64,000 bases of DNA from Tardiphaga sp. 709 (lineage in GTDB: Bacteria > Pseudomonadota > Alphaproteobacteria > Rhizobiales > Xanthobacteraceae), in the NCBI RefSeq assembly GCF_032401055.1, contig NZ_CP135529.1:3470501-3534500 (forward strand), given 5' to 3'. Within the stretch, counting starts at the first letter, position 1. The number at the start of each line of letters is the position of its first letter. Positions 57,101 through 64,000 of the stretch are shown here, one piece after another. The notes beneath the pieces were generated by a model that was given only the letters and a program-made list of their open reading frames with translations, was not told where the DNA came from and ran no database searches. The position numbers and the translations under genes are program-made.

Positions 57101-57643
57101 TCAGGCAGAGACTTCGAGATTGACTGGGCGCGTAAACGTGTTGGCGACGGGCGACCACTTCTTGACGTGGATGATCAGCGCATCGATCTCGGCCTGCGGA
57201 ACGCCTTCGCATTCCATGTCGACCTTGATACGCACATCGGTAAAACCGACCGGCTTCTCGCTGATATCGCCGGTGCCCCAGACAGCTGTGATGTTGAGAT
57301 CGCCTTCGAGCTGCAGCTCGAGTTTGTTGACGGTCCAGCCACGATGCACGGCATTGGCGTGCAGACCGACGGCGATGCACGAGCCAAGCGCCGCCAATGA
57401 CGCCTCTGACGGATTCGGCGCAGTGTCGTCGCCGAGCAGCGCCGGCGGCTCATCGACGATGTAAGGCGGCAGGTTGCGGATGTAGTTGGCGTGGCGGAAC
57501 TTGCCCTCGGCCACCGTTTTGCACTTCAGCGTCTTGATGACATTGGGATTAGCTTTGCCGTTGGCGATCAGCTGTTCGAGGCCGCCTTTGTCAATCGGCG
57601 CGAGGCAGCCGGTCAGGGCGGTTTTTGCGGCAACAGCAGTCAT
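57101..57643 (-). CDS. OsmC/Ohr-family protein
   Basis: A 180-residue protein of the OsmC superfamily, whose members reduce organic hydroperoxides with a pair of cysteines. The N-terminal Cys region (TLKCKTVAEGKF) and the conserved helix Cys (EASLAALGSCIAVGLHANAV) are present; the C-terminal sheet is complete. The start MTAVAAKTALTGC follows AAGGGAG. First gene of the unit with ACAD and rhodanese and divergent from a TetR gene. A perfect 16-base palindrome sits in its promoter region. Confidence 0.87.
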   Translation of the reverse strand: MTAVAAKTALTGCLAPIDKGGLEQLIANGKANPNVIKTLKCKTVAEGKFRHANYIRNLPPYIVDEPPALLGDDTAPNPSEASLAALGSCIAVGLHANAVHRGWTVNKLELQLEGDLNITAVWGTGDISEKPVGFTDVRIKVDMECEGVPQAEIDALIIHVKKWSPVANTFTRPVNLEVSA

Positions 57644-57671
57644 TGGTTTTCTCCCTTGGGAATTGGAAAGA

Positions 57672-57687
57672 TACAGAACGTTCTGTA
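57672..57687. promoter_or_regulatory. Perfect 16-bp palindrome TACAGAAC-GTTCTGTA, probable TetR operator
   Basis: It lies 28 bases upstream of the osmC-like start and about 190 bases from the divergent TetR start. Perfect palindromes of this length and position are typical TetR-family operators; the neighbouring TetR protein is the obvious candidate ligand-responsive repressor. Confidence 0.75.
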
Positions 57688-57879
57688 GCTTTGCAGAAAC
57701 CGTGCCAGCGTCGGCCGATGCGAAAATCATCATGGGATCAGCGAGTTGCACAATTGGCGCAAAATGGGGCGCAGGCTGAACTGCCGCTTAGCGCGGCAAA
57801 AGCGTATTTACCCGCTCGAATATTGGTCAGGAACCGATGATCGCTTGCGCCCCGCGCGCGCCATGACATATGACAGGGC

Positions 57880-58563
57880 ATGACTGATGCGATGCCGCAG
57901 GCTGTCGAAAGCAATGTTCCGCAGGTAACGCCGCGGGAGCGGCTGATGGACGCGGCAACAAGGCTGTTCTGCAAGAATGGCATCAATGCCACCGGCATAG
58001 ACGCCATCGTCAGTGAGGCCGGCACGGCGAAAACCACGCTCTACAAGAACTTCAAATCGAAGGACGATCTCGTCGACGCCGTGCTCAAGGCGGAAAGTGA
58101 GGCTTGGCGCGGCTGGTTCATTGCAGCCGTGGAACGCGCCAAAACCCCGCGTGAAAAGCTGGATTCTATCTTCCCCGCGCTGAAGAGCTGGTTTGCCGAA
58201 GAGACCTATTATGGCTGTGTTTTCATCAATGCAGTCGGCGAGCACTCCAAGGACGAGACCCGGCTGCGCGACATCACGATCCGGCACAAATCGTTTATTC
58301 TCAAGCACATCTCCGGACTGGCTGAAGCCGCCGGCGCCAAGAAGCCGGACTTTCTCGCGCACCAGATCGGCCTCTTGATGGACGGCGCCATTGTCGCCGC
58401 CATGGTGACCCGCGATCCGACTGTCGCGGACGCCGCCGGTATGGCTGCCAATGCCCTGCTCGACGAGGCCTGCGGACCGCCCAAAATCCGCCGCACCCGG
58501 CGCGCCGGACTGCAAGGAGGCGCTGCCGCTTTGGCTAAGGAAGACCTCAGTGTCGTCGACTGA
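57880..58563 (+). CDS. TetR-family transcriptional regulator
   Basis: A 227-residue repressor. The N-terminal HTH is ATRLFCKNGINATGIDAIVS followed by EAGTAKTTLYKNFKSKDDLV, canonical TetR. The C-terminal ligand domain is helical (WFAEETYYGCVFINAVGEHS). It has a basic C-terminal tail (PPKIRRTRRAG). Divergent from the osmC/ACAD/rhodanese genes, which it most likely controls through the 57672-57687 palindrome, with a ligand that may be a hydroperoxide, acyl-CoA or sulfur compound. Confidence 0.9.
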   Translation: MTDAMPQAVESNVPQVTPRERLMDAATRLFCKNGINATGIDAIVSEAGTAKTTLYKNFKSKDDLVDAVLKAESEAWRGWFIAAVERAKTPREKLDSIFPALKSWFAEETYYGCVFINAVGEHSKDETRLRDITIRHKSFILKHISGLAEAAGAKKPDFLAHQIGLLMDGAIVAAMVTRDPTVADAAGMAANALLDEACGPPKIRRTRRAGLQGGAAALAKEDLSVVD

Positions 58564-58737
58564 AATCAGCGGACATTATCTCGCGCACAAAGAATTGACG
58601 AAATATTCAGTTCTTCGTGCTTTTCAGGGCGCACATTCGGATTAAATAGGGTAGAAGCTCGCTCGACTTTAGGATGGTCCGGCAACCGGATCAGCCCTCG
58701 TTAAAATTTCCGCGCGATACCAAATCAGGACGCCATC

Positions 58738-61695
58738 ATGTCTCGCCAGGACGCGAACGCCGCCTTTGCACTCTCCTCATTTCTGCAAGGCGCAAACGCC
58801 ACTTACATCGACGAACTCTATGCCCGTTACGAAAAGGACCCCTCCTCGGTGGACGCCGAGTGGCAGGAGTTCTTCAAGAGCCTGAAGGACTCGCCCGCCG
58901 ACGTTCAAAAGAACGCCGAAGGCCCGTCCTGGGAGAAGGCCAACTGGCCGCTGACGCCCAAGGACGACCTGACCTCCGCCATGGACGGCAACTGGGCCCA
59001 GGTCGAGAAGGTGATGGGCGCCAAGCTCGCCGCCAAGACCGCGCAGCCCGGTGCTGCCGCCCCGACCGGCGACATCAATCAGGCGACCCGCGATTCGGTG
59101 CGCGCCTTGATGCTGATCCGCGCCTTCCGCATGCGCGGCCATTTCCACGCCAATCTCGATCCGCTGGGCATCGAAGGCCAGAAGGATCACGAGGAGCTCG
59201 ATCCGCGCTCCTACGGCTTCACCGATGCCGACTACGACCGCAAGATCTTCCTCGATAACGTCATCGGCCTCGAATACGGCACGCTGCGCGAGATCGTTGC
59301 GATCCTGCAGCGCACCTACTGCCAGACCCTCGGCGTCGAGTTCATGCACATTTCCAACCGCGCACAGAAGGCGTGGATCCAGGAACGTATCGAAGGCCCG
59401 GACAAGGAAATCAGCTTCACGCCGGAAGGCCGCCGCGCCATCCTCCAGAAGCTGGTCGAAGCCGACGGCTTCGAGAAGTTTTGCGACGTCAAGTTCACCG
59501 GTACCAAGCGCTTCGGCCTCGACGGCGGCGAATCACTGATCCCAGCGCTGGAACAGATCATCAAGCGCGGCGGCAGCCTCGGTGTCCGTGACATCGTCGT
59601 CGGCATGCCACATCGCGGTCGCCTCAATGTGTTGACCCAGGTGATGGGCAAGCCGCACCGCGCGCTGTTCCATGAATTCAAGGGCGGCTCGGCCAATCCG
59701 GACGAGGTCGAAGGCTCGGGTGACGTCAAGTATCACCTCGGCGCCTCGTCGGATCGCGAGTTCGACAACAACAATATCCATCTGTCGCTGACGGCGAACC
59801 CGTCGCATCTTGAAATCGTCGATCCCGTGGTGCTCGGAAAGGTCCGCGCCAAGCAGGACCAGAATGGTGATCCGCCGGACCAGCGTATTTCCGTGCTGCC
59901 GCTGCTGATGCATGGCGATGCGGCCTTCGCAGGTCAGGGCGTGGTCGCGGAATGCTTCGCGCTGTCGGACCTGAAGGGCTATCGCACCGGCGGTTCGATC
60001 CACTTCATCGTCAACAACCAGATCGGCTTCACCACCTATCCGCGTTACTCCCGTTCGTCGCCCTATCCGTCCGACGTCGCGAAAATGATCGATGCTCCGA
60101 TCTTCCACGTGAACGGCGACGATCCGGAAGCGGTGGTGTTCGCCGCCAAGATCGCGATCGAGTTCCGGCAGAAGTTCCACAAGCCTGTCGTCATCGACAT
60201 GTTCTGCTATCGCCGCCACGGCCATAACGAAGGCGACGAGCCAGCGTTCACCCAGCCGGTGATGTACAAGAAGATCGGCGCGCATCAGTCGACGCTGGAT
60301 ATCTATGCCAAGCGCATCATCGCCGATGGCGTGATGACCGAAGGCGAAGTCGACAAGGCGAAGGCCGACTGGCGCGCCCGTCTCGATGCCGAGCTCGAAG
60401 CCGGCGCCGGCTACAAGCCGAACAAGGCTGACTGGCTCGACGGCAAGTGGGCCGGCTTCAAATATGCCGACCAGGAGGAAGATCCCCGTCGCGGCGTGAC
60501 CGGCGTCGACGTCAAGACGCTGAAAGAGATCGGCGCCAAGATCACCAAGGTGCCCGATGGTTTCCGCGTTCACCGCACGGTGCAGCGTTTCCTCGACACC
60601 CGCGCCAAGGCGATCGACAGTGGCGAAGGCATCGACTGGGCGACCGGCGAGGCACTGGCATTCTGTACCCTGATGGAAGAAGGCCACCATGTCCGGCTGT
60701 CCGGCCAGGACTCGGAGCGCGGTACCTTCTCGCAGCGCCATTCGGTGCTGTTCGACCAGGAAGACGAAAGCCGCTACACGCCGTTCAACCACCTCAAGCC
60801 CGACCAGGGTCACTACGAGGTCATCAACTCGCTGCTGTCCGAAGAAGCCGTGCTCGGCTTCGAATACGGCTACTCGCTGGCCGAGCCGAAGGCGCTGACC
60901 ATCTGGGAAGCGCAGTTCGGCGACTTCGCCAACGGCGCACAGGTGCTGTTCGACCAGTTCATCTCCTCGGGTGAACGCAAGTGGCTGCGTATGTCGGGCC
61001 TCGTCTGCCTGCTGCCGCATGGCTATGAAGGCCAGGGCCCGGAGCATTCCTCCGCACGCCTTGAGCGTTTCCTGCAGATGTGTGCGGAAGACAACATGCA
61101 GGTGGTCTATCCGACCACTCCGGCCAACTACTTCCACATGCTGCGTCGTCAGTTGAAGCGTGAGATCTGCAAGCCGCTGATCGTCATGACGCCGAAGTCG
61201 CTGCTGCGCCACAAGCGTGCGGTGTCGAAGCTGAGCGAACTCGGTGCCGACACCTCGTTCCACCGCGTGTTGTTCGACGATGCGGAGAAGCTGCCGGACG
61301 AGAAGATCAAGCTCACCGCCGACAACAAGATCCGTCGCGTCGTGCTGTGCTCGGGCAAGGTCTATTACGACCTCTACGAGGAGCGCGAGAAGCGCGGCAT
61401 CGACGATGTCTACCTGATGCGCATCGAGCAGCTCTATCCGGTGCCGCTGAAGACGCTGGTGCAGGAGCTGACCCGCTTCAAGGGTGCGGAATTCGTCTGG
61501 TGTCAGGAAGAGCCGCGCAACATGGGCGGCTGGCACTTCATCGAACCGTATCTTGAATGGGTGCTCAACCAGATCAACGCCACCCACAAGCGTCCGCGTT
61601 ACGCCGGCCGCGCAGCTTCGGCAGCGACCGCCACCGGCCTGATGTCCAAGCATCTCGCCCAGCTCAAGGCCTTCCTCGACGAAGCGCTCGGCTAA
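58738..61695 (+). CDS. sucA: 2-oxoglutarate dehydrogenase E1 component
   Basis: A 985-residue thiamine-diphosphate enzyme that decarboxylates 2-oxoglutarate. The N-terminal SFLQGANATYIDELYARYEK is the E2-binding helix typical of OdhA; the HRGRLNVLTQVMGKP and GDAAFAGQGVVAECF regions bind ThDP, and the C-terminal GYEGQGPEHSSARLERFLQM contains conserved active-site His. A low-complexity Ala/Pro stretch lies at about 100-115. Downstream come sucB, an SDR gene and lpdA. A strong hairpin separates sucA and sucB. Confidence 0.97.
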   Translation: MSRQDANAAFALSSFLQGANATYIDELYARYEKDPSSVDAEWQEFFKSLKDSPADVQKNAEGPSWEKANWPLTPKDDLTSAMDGNWAQVEKVMGAKLAAKTAQPGAAAPTGDINQATRDSVRALMLIRAFRMRGHFHANLDPLGIEGQKDHEELDPRSYGFTDADYDRKIFLDNVIGLEYGTLREIVAILQRTYCQTLGVEFMHISNRAQKAWIQERIEGPDKEISFTPEGRRAILQKLVEADGFEKFCDVKFTGTKRFGLDGGESLIPALEQIIKRGGSLGVRDIVVGMPHRGRLNVLTQVMGKPHRALFHEFKGGSANPDEVEGSGDVKYHLGASSDREFDNNNIHLSLTANPSHLEIVDPVVLGKVRAKQDQNGDPPDQRISVLPLLMHGDAAFAGQGVVAECFALSDLKGYRTGGSIHFIVNNQIGFTTYPRYSRSSPYPSDVAKMIDAPIFHVNGDDPEAVVFAAKIAIEFRQKFHKPVVIDMFCYRRHGHNEGDEPAFTQPVMYKKIGAHQSTLDIYAKRIIADGVMTEGEVDKAKADWRARLDAELEAGAGYKPNKADWLDGKWAGFKYADQEEDPRRGVTGVDVKTLKEIGAKITKVPDGFRVHRTVQRFLDTRAKAIDSGEGIDWATGEALAFCTLMEEGHHVRLSGQDSERGTFSQRHSVLFDQEDESRYTPFNHLKPDQGHYEVINSLLSEEAVLGFEYGYSLAEPKALTIWEAQFGDFANGAQVLFDQFISSGERKWLRMSGLVCLLPHGYEGQGPEHSSARLERFLQMCAEDNMQVVYPTTPANYFHMLRRQLKREICKPLIVMTPKSLLRHKRAVSKLSELGADTSFHRVLFDDAEKLPDEKIKLTADNKIRRVVLCSGKVYYDLYEEREKRGIDDVYLMRIEQLYPVPLKTLVQELTRFKGAEFVWCQEEPRNMGGWHFIEPYLEWVLNQINATHKRPRYAGRAASAATATGLMSKHLAQLKAFLDEALG

Positions 61696-61710
61696 GCCTC
61701 CATTCTGTTG

Positions 61711-61740
61711 GCGAATGCCCCGCACCCGCGGGGCATTCGC
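61711..61740 (+). terminator. Hairpin between sucA and sucB
   Basis: Perfect 13-base arms GCGAATGCCCCGC (61711-61723) and GCGGGGCATTCGC (61728-61740) around ACCC. There is no T-run, so it may attenuate or protect the message rather than fully terminate, tuning E1 to E2 levels. Confidence 0.7.
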
Positions 61741-61811
61741 ATATTCCCATTGATTTCAAGTTCAGGCAGGGATGACCGAGCGGGTCGCCACGCCACAAGA
61801 GGAAATAGACA

Positions 61812-63056
61812 ATGACTGAAATTCGCGTTCCCACGCTCGGCGAATCCGTGACGGAAGCCACCATCGGCCGCTGGTTCAAGAAGGCTGGCGATGCCGTCGC
61901 CGTTGACGAGCCGTTGGTCGAACTCGAGACCGACAAGGTCACGATCGAGGTGCCCGCGCCGTCCGCTGGCGTACTCGGCGAAATCGTTGCCAAGGATGGC
62001 GAGACCGTCGCTGTCGGCGCACTGCTCGGCCAGATCACCGATGGTGCCGGTGGCGCCAAACCGGCTGCTGCTCCCGCGAAGCCCGCTGCCCCGGCTCCGG
62101 CCGCTGCACCTGCCGCTGCTGCGCCTGCTCCCGCTCAGAAGTCCGCACCCGTCGATGCGCCGCTGGCGCCGTCGGTCCGCAAGATCTCGGCAGAGAGCGG
62201 CATCGATGCCGCCACCGTCCCCGGCTCGGGCAAGGATGGCCGCGTGACCAAGGGCGACATGCTCGCTGCGATCGAAAAGGCTGCGTCAGCACCGACGCCG
62301 ATCAATCAGTCTGCCGCCGCCGTGCAGGTACGCGCGCCGTCACCCGCTGACGATGCTGCCCGCGAAGAGCGCGTGAAAATGACGCGTCTGCGTCAGACCA
62401 TCGCGCGCCGTCTCAAGGACGTGCAGAACACCGCCGCGATGCTCACGACCTTCAACGAAGTCGACATGACCAACGTGATGGCGCTGCGCTCGCAGTACAA
62501 GGATGTGTTCGAGAAGAAGCACGGCACCAAGCTCGGCTTCATGGGCTTCTTCACCAAGGCCTGCGTGCAGGCGCTGAAGGATATTCCGGCCGTGAACGCC
62601 GAGATCGATGGCTCCGACCTGATCTACAAGAACTACTATCACGTCGGCGTTGCCGTCGGCACTGACAAGGGCCTCGTCGTTCCCGTGGTGCGCGACTGCG
62701 ATACCAAGTCGATCTCCGACATCGAAAAAACCATTGCGGATTTCGGCAAGCGCGCCCGCGACGGCCAGCTCAAGATCGACGAAATGCAGGGTGGCACATT
62801 CACCATCACCAATGGCGGCATCTACGGCTCGCTGATGTCGACGCCGATCCTGAACGCACCGCAGTCGGCCATCCTCGGCATGCACAAGATCCAGGAACGC
62901 CCGGTCGTGGTCGGCGGCAAGATCGAGATCCGTCCGATGATGTATCTGGCGGTGTCCTACGATCACCGCGTGATCGACGGCAAGGAAGCCGTGACCTTCC
63001 TCGTCCGCGTCAAGGAAAGCCTGGAAGATCCGGCCCGTCTCGTTCTGGATCTCTGA
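61812..63056 (+). CDS. sucB: 2-oxoglutarate dehydrogenase E2 component (dihydrolipoyl succinyltransferase)
   Basis: A 414-residue core enzyme. A single lipoyl domain has its lipoyl-Lys in [18 protein letters not shown]; an Ala/Pro-rich linker follows, then the E3/E1-binding domain ([20 protein letters not shown]) and the catalytic domain ending [17 protein letters not shown] with the catalytic His/Asp. One lipoyl domain is normal for SucB. The start [20 protein letters not shown] follows GAGGAA. Confidence 0.97.
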   Translation: MTEIRVPTLGESVTEATIGRWFKKAGDAVAVDEPLVELETDKVTIEVPAPSAGVLGEIVAKDGETVAVGALLGQITDGAGGAKPAAAPAKPAAPAPAAAPAAAAPAPAQKSAPVDAPLAPSVRKISAESGIDAATVPGSGKDGRVTKGDMLAAIEKAASAPTPINQSAAAVQVRAPSPADDAAREERVKMTRLRQTIARRLKDVQNTAAMLTTFNEVDMTNVMALRSQYKDVFEKKHGTKLGFMGFFTKACVQALKDIPAVNAEIDGSDLIYKNYYHVGVAVGTDKGLVVPVVRDCDTKSISDIEKTIADFGKRARDGQLKIDEMQGGTFTITNGGIYGSLMSTPILNAPQSAILGMHKIQERPVVVGGKIEIRPMMYLAVSYDHRVIDGKEAVTFLVRVKESLEDPARLVLDL

Positions 63057-63113
63057 TCTCTCCTTATTCACTATTATCAGCCGGTAGCGGAGACGCTGCC
63101 GGTTGATGACCAA

Positions 63114-63158
63114 GAAGCCTTGATATCCGAAGCCTCGATACCTGAAGTCTTGGCACCT
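63114..63158. repeat. Three 15-base tandem repeats before the SDR gene
   Basis: GAAGCCTTGATATCC, GAAGCCTCGATACCT and GAAGTCTTGGCACCT are direct, slightly diverged copies. They lie in the sucB-SDR leader, after a CCGGTAGCG...CGCTGCCGG hairpin (63081-63102). Confidence 0.6.
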
Positions 63159-63178
63159 CAGCGAAGCTGGAGCAGGAC

Positions 63179-63925
63179 ATGACCGATAGCGTCATCATCA
63201 TCACTGGTGGTAGCCGGGGTATCGGCCGCGCAACGGCGCTCAAGGCCGCGGCACGCGGGTTCAAGGTCGTGGTCGGCTTTGCCAGCAACGAAGCCGCCGC
63301 CAACGAGGTCGTTTCGAAGATCGAAGCGACCAACGGCAAGGCCATCGCGGTGAAATGCGATGTCGGCTCCGAGGCTGACATTCTTGCGCTGTTCAAGGCA
63401 GCGGACGCCTTTGGTCCTCTCGGCGCCCTGATCAACAATGCCGGCATCGTCGGCCCTTCCATCCGCGTCGATCAGATGACTGCCGAACGCATCGCCAACA
63501 TGATGACGGTGAATGTCACCGGAAGCATTCTCTGCGCCCGCGAAGCCGTGAAGCGGATGTCGACCAAGCATGGCGGCAAGGGTGGCGTCATCGTCAATCT
63601 GTCATCGGTAGCCGCCAAACTGGGTGCGCCCAACACCTATGTCGACTATGCCGCGTCGAAGGGCGCGATCGATTCCTTCACCATCGGATTGGGATACGAA
63701 GTCGCAGCCGAAGGGATTCGCGTTGCCGGCATTCGGCCCGGTTTGATCGATACTGATATCCACGCATCAGGCGGCGAGCCGGATCGCGCGCATCGTCTTT
63801 CCGTCAACGTCCCGATGAAACGCGTCGGTACTGCGGATGAAGTTGCCAATGCCATCGTCTGGTTGCTGTCGGAGGACGCTTCCTACGTCACATCCACCAT
63901 TCTCGACGTGTCCGGTGGCCGCTGA
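63179..63925 (+). CDS. Short-chain dehydrogenase/reductase
   Basis: A 248-residue SDR. The cofactor motif TGGSRGIGRATALKAA, the NNAG motif and the catalytic YVDYAASKGAIDSFT (Tyr-x3-Lys) with an upstream Ser (NLSSVAAK) are intact; the C-terminus is VSGGR. The sequence is of the YgfF/glucose-dehydrogenase-like class. It lies inside the odh operon between sucB and lpdA, an arrangement also seen in Bradyrhizobium, but its link to the complex is unknown. The ribosome site AGCAGGAC is close to the ATG. Confidence 0.9.
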   Translation: MTDSVIIITGGSRGIGRATALKAAARGFKVVVGFASNEAAANEVVSKIEATNGKAIAVKCDVGSEADILALFKAADAFGPLGALINNAGIVGPSIRVDQMTAERIANMMTVNVTGSILCAREAVKRMSTKHGGKGGVIVNLSSVAAKLGAPNTYVDYAASKGAIDSFTIGLGYEVAAEGIRVAGIRPGLIDTDIHASGGEPDRAHRLSVNVPMKRVGTADEVANAIVWLLSEDASYVTSTILDVSGGR

Positions 63926-63970
63926 GGCCCTGACACCCCACATCATCTGAAGACAATACAGGACTGCATC

Positions 63971-64000
63971 ATGGCTTCTTACGACCTCGTTGTTATCGGC
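63971..64000 (+). CDS. lpdA: Dihydrolipoyl dehydrogenase, start only (partial)
   Basis: The last 30 bases encode MASYDLVVIG, the first strand of an FAD-binding Rossmann fold. Together with the position after sucA-sucB-SDR this identifies the E3 gene, but only ten codons are present, so the call rests mainly on gene order. Confidence 0.8.
   Translation, partial: MASYDLVVIG

Noticed and set aside
59533-61725. A 730-codon open frame antisense to sucA
   Set aside because: Same reason: a GC-driven shadow of the sucA coding sequence with no ribosome site or known motif.

Overview
This 64 kb window is core chromosome of an alphaproteobacterium in the Rhizobiales, most likely the Bradyrhizobium / Rhodopseudomonas / Afipia / Tardiphaga group. 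The grounds are the irr-fabA-fabB-fabI block with a Bradyrhizobium-type Irr (GCPWHD heme motif), the tsaB-rimI-fur(mur)-miaB-phoH-ybeY-corC-lnt-XRE block, the mdh-sucC-sucD...sucA-sucB-lpdA block, high-GC coding sequence, GTG/TTG starts with 4-base stop/start overlaps, and small GC-rich palindromic intergenic repeats typical of this family. I see no prophage, insertion sequence, CRISPR array, rRNA or tRNA.

Layout. 1-1.5 kb: end of an RND efflux operon (adaptor plus the start of the inner-membrane pump). 1.7-8 kb: small exported or membrane proteins, a succinate-semialdehyde dehydrogenase, a beta-lactamase-fold esterase, a mosaic of palindromic repeats and a PfkB sugar/nucleoside kinase. 8-12.3 kb: murJ, trpS, a universal stress protein and an Nfu-type Fe-S carrier. 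12.3-14 kb: a soluble triple-PAS chemoreceptor. 14.3-24.1 kb: tRNA modification, translation and envelope genes (tsaB, rimI, mur/fur, HAD phosphatase, miaB, phoH, ybeY, corC, lnt), a PraR/PhrR-like regulator behind unusual inverted repeats, and trmB. 24.2-26.7 kb: a 2-hydroxyacid dehydrogenase, an SH3 protein and an SGNH hydrolase. 26.7-30.8 kb: irr, the unsaturated fatty acid genes fabA-fabB, fabI and a GST. 31-34.4 kb: divergent katG and oxyR. 34.4-38.9 kb: a HhH protein, an Lrp regulator with a divergent NTF2-like gene, and the cytochrome c maturation operon ccmABCDG. 39-48.6 kb: acnA, DUF1223 and DUF2794 proteins, a GNAT enzyme, a Bax-inhibitor-1 protein and a YbbAP-like ABC exporter. 48.6-51.3 kb: a frameshifted tesA-like arylesterase, thpR and zapE. 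51.5-64 kb: TCA cycle genes mdh-sucCD and sucAB-SDR-lpdA, separated by a rhodanese / acyl-CoA-dehydrogenase / OsmC / TetR cassette.

How it fits together. Iron and redox control recur: Mur/Fur and Irr are both here, an Irr-type inverted repeat lies upstream of acnA, and oxyR faces katG. The most notable points are (1) a single-base frameshift immediately after the catalytic Ser codon of the tesA-like gene, (2) the four-gene cassette inside the normally contiguous mdh-sucCDAB locus, with a perfect 16-bp palindrome in its divergent promoter, (3) two perfect inverted repeats ahead of the praR-like gene and the absence of metK at its usual place next to it, and (4) the ICE-like site before aconitase. 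No wholly new multi-gene defence or biosynthetic system is evident; the OsmC/ACAD/rhodanese cassette is the best candidate for an uncharacterised functional unit.
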